Positions 1 through 6,689 of a stretch of 7,427 nucleotides of DNA are shown here, piece after piece. The notes under the pieces were generated by a model. The model had not been told where the DNA came from. It searched no databases and was given only the letters and a program-made list of their open reading frames with translations. How positions within the stretch are numbered: position 1 is the stretch's first letter; the number at the start of each line of letters is the position of its first letter. The translations under genes were made by a program, and so were the position numbers. This DNA comes from an uncultured Bacteroidia bacterium. Lineage in GTDB: Bacteria > Bacteroidota > Bacteroidia > Bacteroidales > UBA932. The stretch covers positions 1 to 7,427 of the forward strand of contig CACXFP010000002.1 in assembly GCA_902766985.1 (NCBI GenBank), given 5' to 3'.

Positions 1-476
1 ATCTTGTAGTATCCGGGATCGGTAATTGCCGCGGTGTATGTGGAATCGGAAAGGATGCCGTCATCCCCGAACACCCTCTCATCAAGGGAGAGCCGTCCTT
101 CTTCCTGGAGTTTCATTATTCCAGCGGCGGTTATGAGCTTCGACACGGAGGCCAGCCTCATGAGCGTCTTCGGCTCCATCTTCACACCTTTCTCTTCGTC
201 CGCCCATCCATATCCTTTTGCATACAGCAGGGAATCGTTCCTCATTATGGCAAGGGAAGCGCCGCGGATATTCCATTCCTGCATATAGTACTCCACTGCC
301 CTGTCCATCCTGGCGAGTGACGAGGTGTCGGACATCTCGTTGGTCAGCACTTCGTTCAGCACGGCGGGCACAGCGACATTCTTTTCCTGGCGGCCTGATG
401 CGACAGCCACGGCCGCGGCCACGGCTGCGAGTGTCGCTATACCTGCGGCTACCTTCATGCTCCCGGTCAATCTCAT
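1..476 (-). CDS. Serine hydrolase, beta-lactamase/PBP-like family (N-terminal part, cut by window edge)
   Basis: The 158 visible codons encode the start of a penicillin-binding-protein-like serine hydrolase (beta-lactamase/transpeptidase superfamily). Residues 7-27 form a hydrophobic Ala/Val-rich stretch, a signal peptide or N-terminal anchor, so the enzyme should act in the periplasm. The catalytic SxxK motif is visible as S110-V-S-K113 in the context RLASVSKLITA, followed by the usual helix and a GRLSLDE segment (128-133). The later YxN and KTG motifs would lie beyond position 1, so the catalytic set cannot be confirmed and the substrate (peptidoglycan, beta-lactam or a small ester/peptide) is open. 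The start ATG (476-474) overlaps the stop of the kinase-like gene as ATGA, making this the sixth gene of the leftward operon. ATG at codon 7 is an alternative start. The family is clear; the exact function is not. Confidence 0.88.
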   Translation of the reverse strand, partial: MRLTGSMKVAAGIATLAAVAAAVAVASGRQEKNVAVPAVLNEVLTNEMSDTSSLARMDRAVEYYMQEWNIRGASLAIMRNDSLLYAKGYGWADEEKGVKMEPKTLMRLASVSKLITAAGIMKLQEEGRLSLDERVFGDDGILSDSTYTAAITDPGYYK

Positions 477-1084
477 ATCTTTCCCCCTTCTTTTCCGAAA
501 CTGATTATCATCTCAGCCGTCTTTTCAATCCCGAGTATGGAACTGTCCACGCAGAGGTCGTAATTTGAGGCTACGCCCCAGTCTCCGAAAGAAAAGAAAT
601 TGTAGTAGGCTGCCCTTGAACGGTCTACTTTCTGGATCATGGAGGATGCTTCATTCCTGTCGGTCCCCATCCTCCCGCAGACCCTCCGGATCCGGTCTTC
701 GAGAGGGGCCGTGATGAAAATGCTCAGCCTGTCGGTCTCCCTGAGGATATAATCGGCGCACCGTCCCACGAAAACCGCAGGACTCTCTTCTGCAATCCCC
801 TGGATTACCTTGCTCTGGATCTTGAATAGTTCGTTGTCCCCTACGTAGTTGTCGCCGGGACCGAACCTTCCGGAGGAGAAGAAGGAGGAGATCGAGAACA
901 GGTTCCTCTTTTCGTCGCTCTTCCTGAAGAGTTCCTTGCTGAAGCCGCTTTCTTCGGCGGCCTTGGCTATCAGTTCTTTGTCATATACCGGAATGTCCAG
1001 TATCCTGCCGATGGTTTCGGCGACGAGTTTTCCTCCGCTGCCGAACTGGCGTCCGATTACGATTATTGTCTTTTTCCCGTTCAT
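473..1084 (-). CDS. Cytidylate-kinase-like family protein
   Basis: This 203-residue protein matches the cytidylate-kinase-like family (Cytidylate_kin2 type), P-loop proteins related to CMP kinase whose physiological substrate is generally unproven. The N-terminal strand and loop IIVIGRQFGSGG (7-18) is the family's form of the nucleotide-binding loop; it departs from a strict Walker A because K19 is followed by L20 rather than Ser/Thr. It is followed by the expected IPVYDKELI (31-39). Downstream are VGRCADYIL (106-114), ITAPLEDRIRR (124-134) and the C-terminal DRSRAAYYNFFSFGDWG / YDLCVD segments (154-180), all typical. No membrane segment or signal peptide is present, so it is cytoplasmic. Both ends overlap neighbours by 4 bp (ATGA): its start with the MATE stop and its stop with the serine-hydrolase start. 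Coupled translation with an exporter and an exported hydrolase gives no obvious pathway. The housekeeping cmk is probably elsewhere; that is inference. Confidence 0.88.
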   Translation of the reverse strand: MNGKKTIIVIGRQFGSGGKLVAETIGRILDIPVYDKELIAKAAEESGFSKELFRKSDEKRNLFSISSFFSSGRFGPGDNYVGDNELFKIQSKVIQGIAEESPAVFVGRCADYILRETDRLSIFITAPLEDRIRRVCGRMGTDRNEASSMIQKVDRSRAAYYNFFSFGDWGVASNYDLCVDSSILGIEKTAEMIISFGKEGGKI

Positions 1085-2490
1085 CCTGTGATATCATCTG
1101 TTATGTTGTCGGTAGTTGCGGTGTCTTCCCCGTCTTTCAGGGCTGAGAATTTCCTCAGCAGGGGGATGAGGAGTATGAGGGTGAGGGTGGCTGCGAGAAG
1201 GTCGGAAGCCGGGAAACTGTACCAGACTCCGTCAACTCCGAAGGTCCTCGGGAGGACCCAGACCAGCGGCACGAGGAAGAGGAGCTGGCGGGAGAGGGAG
1301 AGGAGTATGGACCTGCCCACCATTCCAAGGCTCTGGAAGAAATTGGTCGAGACCATCTGGAAGCCCACGATGAAGAAGAGGACGTTCATCTTTTTGAGGC
1401 AGTTGGCAGCCAGGTCCTTCAAGGTCGGGTCGTTCGTGAAAAGGGCCGAGGCCGGTCCTGGGAAGACCTCGGAGATAATGTATCCGGCAACGGTGACCAG
1501 AGTGGCCCAGGAAGCTGTCAGGAAATAAATCTGCCTTACCCTCGAATATTTCCTGGCCCCGTAGTTGTATCCTGCTATCGGCTGCATGCCGTGATTCAGT
1601 CCTACGACGATCATCAGGAAGAAGAAGGTTATCCTGTTGGCTATGCCGTAGGCCCCCAGGGAGAGGTCTCCGCCATATTTGCGGAGCTGCTGGTTTATGA
1701 ACAGGGCCACGATGCAGGCGGCCGAGTTCATCAGGAAAGGCCCCATTCCGATGGCGAGGGAATCCTTTGCCACCCTCCAGTCCAGCCCGAACACCCCCTT
1801 GGGGAAATGGAGGAAGTTGTCCTTTTTCATGAAGTATTTCCAGGTCCATGCGAGAGCCGTGAACTGGCAGAGTACGGTTGCTATCGCGGCTCCCCGGATC
1901 CCCATGTCCAGCACGTAGATGAAGATGGGGTCAAGGACCGCGTTGCTCACCACCGTAAATATGGTGAGGTTCATCGAAAGCCTGGGGTTCCCGGCGGCCC
2001 TGATCATGCTGTTGAGGCCGAAATAAAGGTGGGTGAAGACGTTGCCCAGGAGGATGATTACGATGTAATCCCTGGCGAAAGGCAGGGTGTTGGCGCTGGC
2101 TCCGAAGAAATACAGGATCGGGTTCAGGAAGGGAAGGGTGACGAGGGTGAACAGAAGGCCCAGTATGACGTTGAGGGTAACTTCGTTGGAGAGGACCTTC
2201 CTGGCAACCGCATAGTTGTTCTGTCCGAGGAGGATGGACAGGATCGTGGAGGCTCCGACACCGACCAGGGTCCCGAGGGCGGCCCCGAGGTTCATCAGCG
2301 GGGAGCAGATGGCCAGGGCCGAGATGGCATAGGGCCCAACATCGGGAATATGGCCGATGTAGATGCTGTCGACCATGTTGTACAAAGAAGACGCGGTCAT
2401 GGCTATGATGCCAGGGACCGCGTATTGTCTCAGCAGGGTGCTGACCTTCTTTGTTCCCAGTTCTGTAGGGGTATTTCCCGCTGCAGCCAT
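1081..2490 (-). CDS. MATE family multidrug/organic-cation exporter (MepA-like)
   Basis: The 469-residue integral inner-membrane protein has the length and layout of a MATE exporter: two MatE repeats (about 20-180 and 245-405) and roughly twelve hydrophobic segments. Family signatures are visible: NMVDSIYIGH (38-47) after helix 1, GVGASTILSILLGQ (77-90), IRAAGNPRLSMN (163-174), MGIRGAAIATVLCQ (196-209) in the first half, and GMQPIAGYNYGA (301-312) in the second. The RAxGNP and QPIxGYNYGA wording is closest, by memory, to the MepA-like branch. Such proteins use Na+ or H+ gradients to export cationic drugs, dyes or metabolites; the substrate cannot be read from sequence. The C-terminus carries a short Asp/Thr-rich tail (453-469). 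The gene starts 10 bp after the FKBP lipoprotein stop, without a Shine-Dalgarno, and its TGA overlaps the next ATG. Confidence 0.94.
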   Translation of the reverse strand: MAAAGNTPTELGTKKVSTLLRQYAVPGIIAMTASSLYNMVDSIYIGHIPDVGPYAISALAICSPLMNLGAALGTLVGVGASTILSILLGQNNYAVARKVLSNEVTLNVILGLLFTLVTLPFLNPILYFFGASANTLPFARDYIVIILLGNVFTHLYFGLNSMIRAAGNPRLSMNLTIFTVVSNAVLDPIFIYVLDMGIRGAAIATVLCQFTALAWTWKYFMKKDNFLHFPKGVFGLDWRVAKDSLAIGMGPFLMNSAACIVALFINQQLRKYGGDLSLGAYGIANRITFFFLMIVVGLNHGMQPIAGYNYGARKYSRVRQIYFLTASWATLVTVAGYIISEVFPGPASALFTNDPTLKDLAANCLKKMNVLFFIVGFQMVSTNFFQSLGMVGRSILLSLSRQLLFLVPLVWVLPRTFGVDGVWYSFPASDLLAATLTLILLIPLLRKFSALKDGEDTATTDNITDDITG

Positions 2491-2500
2491 CGCCGGTGGT

Positions 2501-3577
2501 TTAAGGTTTATCTACAAGTTCTATGTCGAACCTGAGAGGGGAATAGGCCGGAATGCTTCTTCCGCTTCCGGATGAGGAATATCCGTAACTGGAAACGAAG
2601 ATGCAGGTCCCCTTTTCGTAGTGCTTCATGTTGAACAGCGTGTATGCGAAACCCCTGACGAGTCCTGATGCGGTTATGTTGGTCGTCCCGGCACCCGAGG
2701 AGGACGATGATGCGGAAGCGTTGCTTCCCATCGAGACTTTGTCCACCGATTCCCCGATATAAACTTTTTGAGGTTCGTAGGTTTTTGAAGCATCGTAGAT
2801 ATTGTGTAACCTTGCGGAATCTTCAATCGTCGTGTCGAATACCTTCCCGTTGAGAAGCCTTCCCGTGTAGTTGATGTAGACCGTGGAATCTTTCAGGGAT
2901 TCTTCGTCGGCAGGGGCCTGGGTACGGATGTAGTAGTACCCGAGGAAGGCCGAATCCCGCTTGGAGCCCATGTTCCTGACTATGTATCTTTCGATGGAGT
3001 CTATCTGGTATCTGACGATGTCGGATGTCTTGTCAAGGAGGGTGACCTTTACGATCGAGGCATCGTGGCACTCGTCGCTTTTGTATTTCTTAAGATATTG
3101 TTCTTCAGAAGGATAGTCGGAATACGTGTTCAGCCATGAAGGTGAGATGAATTCCCTTGTACCTCCGGTCCTCATGCCGCTGATGGCATCATAGAACCCG
3201 GCGTAGATGGCCTGGGGATAGAATGCCCATGCCACCGGGCCATAGTAGTTCACTTCCTTGTACTTTCCCAACTGTTTGGCCAGGGTCTCTTCCGTGGAGG
3301 TCTCGATATTCTTGTCGAGGTCCTTCCAAACGAAGCGCACTATTGCGAACTTGTCCGTGCCGGGAGAGATGGCGTCTCCTGTGCCGGGAACGTCATTGAT
3401 AATGTAAACGCCTCTGCCTGAAGCTGTGGCCCCTGGATAGTTGAGTGACATCCAGGCCTCGAATTCCCTTTTGATGGAATCCGCCTCGGATTCGGTCTTT
3501 TCCTTCGCGCAGCCGCACAGGAACGCGGCTACGGCCGCACCCAGCAGGATTATCTTGGATCTATTCTTCATAATCAT
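2501..3577 (-). CDS. FKBP-type peptidyl-prolyl isomerase-like lipoprotein with two FKBP-like regions
   Basis: This is a 358-residue predicted lipoprotein. The signal peptide ends in the lipobox L20-C-G-C23. The C-terminal region (about 210-357) is a recognisable FKBP domain: Y237-T-G, F247-D248, L306-V307-R-G-F310, Y331/Y333, I342-P and F350-D-I-E-L line up with the FKBP12 ligand-pocket positions Y26, F36, D37, V55, I56, W59, Y80/Y82, I91 and F99, with Trp replaced by Phe. Between F247-D248 and the 306 strand there is an insert of about 40 residues, ending in a Ser/Gly/Ala-rich stretch (283-303). A second, divergent FKBP-like region appears at about 56-181 (GRGVYIINDVPGTGD at its start, ISGMRTGGTREFISPSWL later). 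The protein should be periplasmic or outer-membrane facing and may be a folding catalyst or a binding protein. The start overlaps the preceding TGA as ATGA; codon 3 is an alternative ATG. Family confidence is high, enzymatic activity moderate. Confidence 0.85.
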   Translation of the reverse strand: MIMKNRSKIILLGAAVAAFLCGCAKEKTESEADSIKREFEAWMSLNYPGATASGRGVYIINDVPGTGDAISPGTDKFAIVRFVWKDLDKNIETSTEETLAKQLGKYKEVNYYGPVAWAFYPQAIYAGFYDAISGMRTGGTREFISPSWLNTYSDYPSEEQYLKKYKSDECHDASIVKVTLLDKTSDIVRYQIDSIERYIVRNMGSKRDSAFLGYYYIRTQAPADEESLKDSTVYINYTGRLLNGKVFDTTIEDSARLHNIYDASKTYEPQKVYIGESVDKVSMGSNASASSSSSGAGTTNITASGLVRGFAYTLFNMKHYEKGTCIFVSSYGYSSSGSGRSIPAYSPLRFDIELVDKP

Positions 3578-4140
3578 TCAGTGTCGTTGTTGATGTCTTC
3601 CACCCAAATATGGTAGGCCAGGGCGGAATGTGCATTAATCGTGCCGTTCTGGTTTCCTCCGAATCCGTATCTGGAAGTAAAGAGGATCAGGGATTCCTCG
3701 CCTTTGTGTACGCCGACCAGTCCCTTGCGTATCCCGGACAGCAGCCCCTTGTCGGAAGGAGAGAGGACCACGCTATGGAACACCGTGCTGTCGGAAACGC
3801 TCCAGGATGCCGCTTCCGCGAATTCCTTGTTGTTGGTGGAGAAGAGATTGGCCGTGGAGATCGAGGCGCTCGGAATCGTGAATCCGGCATAATAGAGGGT
3901 GGCGGAACCGTTGGCTGAGAGGGAATCCGAACCTTCACCACGGTTGAATACCACCCTTGTGGCCCCGCCATTGTAAACGGCGTAGGAACCCTCGTTGGAG
4001 GAAAGCAGCGAGCTGACCAGAGCCTCGATGACCTTCTCCTGGCTCGCGGCGATGCTGGTGTCCGTGTCCTTGGAACAGGAACAGGCGAAAAGGACCAGCA
4101 CACTTAGGGCCGATGCAACGGTTGTTATCTTCTTTTTCAT
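3574..4140 (-). CDS. Small FKBP-like lipoprotein, probably without isomerase activity
   Basis: The 188-residue product has a lipoprotein signal peptide (K2-K4 then hydrophobic 8-19) with two candidate lipid-bearing cysteines, C20 (LFAC) and C22. Its C-terminal part resembles the end of an FKBP domain: LLSGIRKGLVGVHKGEESLILFTSRYGFGG (133-162) corresponds to the FKBP pattern IxGWxxGLxxMxxGexxxlxIpxxxaYGxxG, and ALAYHIWVEDI (173-183) to the last strand. Upstream, GSATLYYAGF (78-87) fits the YTG strand. Several pocket positions are changed: the FD pair is not evident after YYAG, the pocket Trp position is Ile138 and the last-strand Phe is Tyr176. Prolyl isomerase activity is therefore doubtful and a binding or structural role is possible. 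It is encoded between NrnA and the larger FKBP lipoprotein with ATGA overlaps at both ends, suggesting joint production of the two lipoproteins. The FKBP assignment is by pattern and could be too remote for some profile searches. Confidence 0.75.
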   Translation of the reverse strand: MKKKITTVASALSVLVLFACSCSKDTDTSIAASQEKVIEALVSSLLSSNEGSYAVYNGGATRVVFNRGEGSDSLSANGSATLYYAGFTIPSASISTANLFSTNNKEFAEAASWSVSDSTVFHSVVLSPSDKGLLSGIRKGLVGVHKGEESLILFTSRYGFGGNQNGTINAHSALAYHIWVEDINNDTE

Positions 4141-5201
4141 TTTCCTTCAAAAAAAACTCCGGTCACCCGGACGATGTATGGGGCAGCATCCTCCCTGGAC
4201 GGTATGTCCGCCGGAAAGAACAGTTTGCCCCCGGCGGCAAGCTCATGGCCTCCTCCATTAAAATACTTCATTGCCAGGGAATTGGCCGAAGTGCCCTCTT
4301 TTGAGCGGACGGACACCCGGAAGAATCCCTCGTCTTCACGGAGGAAGATGCTCATCCTGACCCTGCCTATAGACAGGGGGATGTTTACGAATCCCTCCGT
4401 CTCTCCTTCGGTGATTCTGAACCTGGACATCGTTTCCTTGTCGAGTATCATGTATGCCACTCCGCAGGGAGTGATGCAGAGGCGCTTGTCGAGCAGGTAG
4501 CCCATCAGCCGTATCCTGTTTTCCCGGTAGGTGCGGTATATCTCGTTCACTATGGCGTCCCTGTCGACTCCTGCCGCAAGCAGGGCCGAGGCCATTGCAA
4601 GTGTGCCGGGGAATACGGAGTTGGCGAAATTGTTAGTGTCCGTGGTCATGCCGGCCATCAGGGCAGTGGCAGTGGCATGGGGCAGTCTGGAGGCGTCATG
4701 GCCGATCTGTTCCGTTTCCATGAGGATCCTGTAAAGGAGTTCGCAGGTAGAGGAAACGCGGGTGTCGCTGAAAACGATATCGAAGGCCCCTGAATCCGGA
4801 TTGAGGTGATGGTCCACCAGGACCTTTTTCGCTCCGGAGGCTGCAAGCGGTTCTTCAAGGGCTCCTGAACGGTTGAAGGCATTCATGTCGAGGCATACGA
4901 TAAGGTCGGCTTCCGAAATGGCGGAAACCGTCTCTTCCGGATTCTCGTGGTGGAAAAGGACGGAACCGTGCGGAACCCCTTCGAGCAGGAACGACAGGTT
5001 GTCCGGGATGGGATCCGGAATGGTCAGCACGGCTTCCTTTCCAAGGGTTTCCCCGATAAAATGGAGAAGACCGGCCCCGCTGCCGATTGCATCCCCGTCC
5101 GGGTGTGAGTGGACTGCGATGACAATCCTGCGGACCCCGGACAGGATTCCGGCGAATCCGGTCCCTGATATGATACTCTTGCCTTCCATAGAAGATTTCA
5201 T
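4137..5201 (-). CDS. nrnA: DHH/DHHA1 phosphoesterase, NrnA-type oligoribonuclease / pAp phosphatase
   Basis: Numbered from the ATG at 5201 (354 residues), the N-terminal DHH domain shows HSHPDGDAIGSG (31-42), an Asp in CLDMNA (D105), the name-giving D130-H-H132, and D188 in GMTTDTNNF, which together form the two-metal site. The C-terminal DHHA1 domain carries GGGH (316-319) in FNGGGHELAAGG, the substrate-binding glycine motif. This is the cytoplasmic NrnA family, which degrades very short RNAs (and in some members pGpG) and dephosphorylates 3'-phosphoadenosine 5'-phosphate; which activity dominates here is not visible. It is the first gene of the leftward operon. Start choice is uncertain. 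A TTG at 5207 would extend the frame by two codons but falls inside the likely -7 box. ATG 5201 lies near the predicted transcription start, so ATG 5189 (MEGKSIIS) is a serious alternative and would leave a leader of about 10 nt. Confidence 0.93.
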   Translation of the reverse strand: MKSSMEGKSIISGTGFAGILSGVRRIVIAVHSHPDGDAIGSGAGLLHFIGETLGKEAVLTIPDPIPDNLSFLLEGVPHGSVLFHHENPEETVSAISEADLIVCLDMNAFNRSGALEEPLAASGAKKVLVDHHLNPDSGAFDIVFSDTRVSSTCELLYRILMETEQIGHDASRLPHATATALMAGMTTDTNNFANSVFPGTLAMASALLAAGVDRDAIVNEIYRTYRENRIRLMGYLLDKRLCITPCGVAYMILDKETMSRFRITEGETEGFVNIPLSIGRVRMSIFLREDEGFFRVSVRSKEGTSANSLAMKYFNGGGHELAAGGKLFFPADIPSREDAAPYIVRVTGVFFEGK

Positions 5202-5204
5202 CCG

Positions 5205-5212
5205 CAAAATTA
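5205..5212 (-). promoter_or_regulatory. Candidate -7 box of the leftward operon (Bacteroidota type)
   Basis: On the minus strand this is TAATTTTG, an exact match to the Bacteroidota -7 consensus TAnnTTTG. The -33 region about 19-21 nt upstream reads only TTTA/TTAT, so the match there is weak. If used, transcription would begin near 5198-5202, almost at the first in-frame ATG of the phosphoesterase gene. The TTG at 5207 would then not be in the transcript. Confidence 0.5.
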
Positions 5213-5220
5213 CATAAAAT

Positions 5221-5252
5221 ATTGCATTTCATAAATCATTTTCATAACTTTG
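5221..5252 (+). promoter_or_regulatory. Bacteroidota-type promoter of the rightward operon
   Basis: The -7 box TAACTTTG at 5245-5252 matches TAnnTTTG exactly. ATTG at 5221-5224 gives a near-consensus -33 element (TTTG) with a 20-nt spacer. Transcription should start about 5257-5260, leaving a leader of roughly 50 nt before the ATG at 5311. That leader ends in an A-rich stretch (5291-5310, AAACAAAAACAAAAG within it) and lacks a Shine-Dalgarno, as usual in this phylum. Confidence 0.7.
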
Positions 5253-5310
5253 TCCGGTATTCCCGTACACTTTTATTTTAGGGATTCTGAATAAACAAAA
5301 ACAAAAGATA

Positions 5311-6000
5311 ATGAACGGAGCATTGAAAACAATCCTGAGCATTTTGCTCGCACTGGCGATTGCAGGTCTTGTATATCTGATTGTCCAGAGTGTCATGGAG
5401 CCTGTCAATTTCAACAAGGAGAAAGCCCGTCGTGAGGCTGTCGCCATCCAGCGCCTCAAGGACATCCGCGACCTCGAAGTCGCATTCAAGAGTGTCAACA
5501 ACAGGTTTACCGCTTCTGTCGATTCCCTCAGGGACTTTTATCAGAACGGCAAGATGAAGATCGTCATGCAGGTGGGTTCCACCGACGATTCCCTGGCTGT
5601 GGCGCACACCGAGGCCGTCAAGAAGGCCAACAGGGGCATCAAGCCTGAGGGGCTCTTCGAGCTTTACAAGAAAGGTGACAGGAACCTCGTGTTCGCAGTC
5701 AGCCAGGAAGTTCCCGTCAGGGACACCCTTTTCAGCAGCCGCGAGGACTTCAGCATTGATTCCCTCAAATATATCCCTTTCAGCGGCGAGCCCGTCCTGA
5801 TGGATGCCGTAGTCAAGAAAGTCTCCGGAGTCGACGTTCCCCTGTTCGAGGCCAAGATGCCTTACAAGGCTCTCCTCAAGGGACTTGACAACCAGCAGAG
5901 GATCAACCTCGATGCAGACCGCAGGGCCCAGAACAGATATGAGGGCCTTCAGGTCGGTTCCGTTACGGCGCCTAACAACAACGCCGGCAACTGGGAGTAA
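5311..6000 (+). CDS. Membrane-anchored conserved protein of unknown function
   Basis: I cannot assign a function to this 229-residue protein; it resembles uncharacterised proteins I associate with Bacteroidales. One strong hydrophobic helix spans about 5-28, followed by a charged stretch (NFNKEKARREAVAIQRLKDIRDLEVAFK, with roughly 34-60 probably a continuous helix). The rest is a soluble domain with several short strands and an Asn-rich, probably disordered tail (220-229). The most likely topology is an inner-membrane anchor with the soluble domain in the periplasm; cleavage as a signal peptide is less likely because no clear cleavage site follows. The long N-terminal helix, then NRFTASVDSLRDF (64-76), recalls type IV pilin-like folds, but no prepilin peptidase motif (G before FTLxE) is present. 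It is the first gene of an operon with DUF3822 and rsmD: its TAA shares one base with the next ATG. Being a real gene is secure; the role is unknown. Confidence 0.9.
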   Translation: MNGALKTILSILLALAIAGLVYLIVQSVMEPVNFNKEKARREAVAIQRLKDIRDLEVAFKSVNNRFTASVDSLRDFYQNGKMKIVMQVGSTDDSLAVAHTEAVKKANRGIKPEGLFELYKKGDRNLVFAVSQEVPVRDTLFSSREDFSIDSLKYIPFSGEPVLMDAVVKKVSGVDVPLFEAKMPYKALLKGLDNQQRINLDADRRAQNRYEGLQVGSVTAPNNNAGNWE

Positions 6001-6689
6001 TGTCTGAAAGAATCATCGAAAGGATATCCATTCAAGTGACCTTGAGTGGATATTCTTTTGCTATCAGCGGCAGCGGGACTCCCCGGAAGTCGGGGTGGCT
6101 CGGCGCCGACCGCATTTTCACCACGCCTGAATTCCAGGGCAGGTATGACAGTGTGGAGATTTCCCTCCTCACTCCCAAGTTCACCCTCGTTCCCTCACAT
6201 TTCTTCGATCCGTCTTCTGCGAGGGCTTCCCTTGAGGATGTGGTGGATCTCGGGGAGGGGGACCGCGTTGAGACTGTGGAGATTCCCTGGTTCGATTCGG
6301 TACTTGTCTATTCAAATTCAATAGGGGAATCGCTTTCCCGCGCCATTTCCCAGACAGTAACCGACACATCCGGAGGCCAGGCCCCTGTACTTCCGGAGAT
6401 ATATTATATTCTCAGGGCCCTTCCCTCCATAGGGGAGTACAACAAGATCCTGGCTTCATGGCACGATTCCACCCTGTGCCTGGCCATTGCCCAGGGACGG
6501 AGTCTCATGCTCTGCAACTCCTATGAGGCGGTTGATTTCACCACGGCTGAATATTTCATCTTCCTGGCGCTCAAGCGGCTCCAGATGAATCCGGAGGTGT
6601 CTACCATGTGTTTCCGTACCCCTCTCGCCCCGGAGCAGGAAATGTCCCTTTACCGCTATTTCAAGGCAGTGGAGGTGCTTGATCCATGA
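6000..6689 (+). CDS. DUF3822 family protein (Bacteroidota-specific, actin-like fold)
   Basis: This 229-residue protein belongs to the DUF3822 family, which is confined largely to Bacteroidota, typically sits directly upstream of rsmD and is thought to have an actin/Hsp70-like fold; its biochemical role is unknown. Recognisable parts are the opening strands ISIQVTLSGYSFAIS (9-23), the segment SLLTPKFTLVPSHFF (55-69), a central VEIPWFDSVLVYS (93-105), the LCLAIAQGRSLMLCNSYEAVDFTTAEYFIFLALKRLQMNPE run (159-199) and the ending LYRYFKAVEVL (217-227). There is no signal peptide or membrane helix, so it is cytoplasmic. It is translationally coupled on both sides: one base shared with the upstream TAA and an ATGA overlap with rsmD. 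The fixed partnership suggests a link to ribosome or RNA modification, but this is inference only. Confidence 0.88.
   Translation: MSERIIERISIQVTLSGYSFAISGSGTPRKSGWLGADRIFTTPEFQGRYDSVEISLLTPKFTLVPSHFFDPSSARASLEDVVDLGEGDRVETVEIPWFDSVLVYSNSIGESLSRAISQTVTDTSGGQAPVLPEIYYILRALPSIGEYNKILASWHDSTLCLAIAQGRSLMLCNSYEAVDFTTAEYFIFLALKRLQMNPEVSTMCFRTPLAPEQEMSLYRYFKAVEVLDP

Noticed and set aside
1232..1849. A 205-codon leftward frame inside the MATE gene in another phase
   Set aside because: It is a Pro/Gly/Arg-rich out-of-frame reading of the MATE coding sequence, with no family resemblance.
1591..2535. A 314-codon rightward open frame lying opposite the MATE gene
   Set aside because: It has no recognisable domain and its Gly/Glu/Asp/Val-rich composition is what the complement of a membrane-protein gene gives. 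The opposite strand encodes a clear MATE exporter.
2681..2735. A simple-sequence contingency repeat in the Ser-rich part of the FKBP lipoprotein
   Set aside because: The serine run uses mixed codons and shows no long uniform nucleotide repeat, so slippage-based phase variation is not supported.
1..5201. A drug-resistance island built from a beta-lactamase and a multidrug exporter
   Set aside because: The serine hydrolase shows only the SxxK motif in the visible part and could be any PBP-like hydrolase. The operon has uniform composition, housekeeping neighbours and no mobility genes.
4855..5232. A 125-codon leftward frame overlapping the 5' end of the phosphoesterase gene and the promoter region
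   Set aside because: It is an out-of-phase reading of the phosphoesterase gene, rich in Arg/Gly/Pro, and covers the likely promoter.
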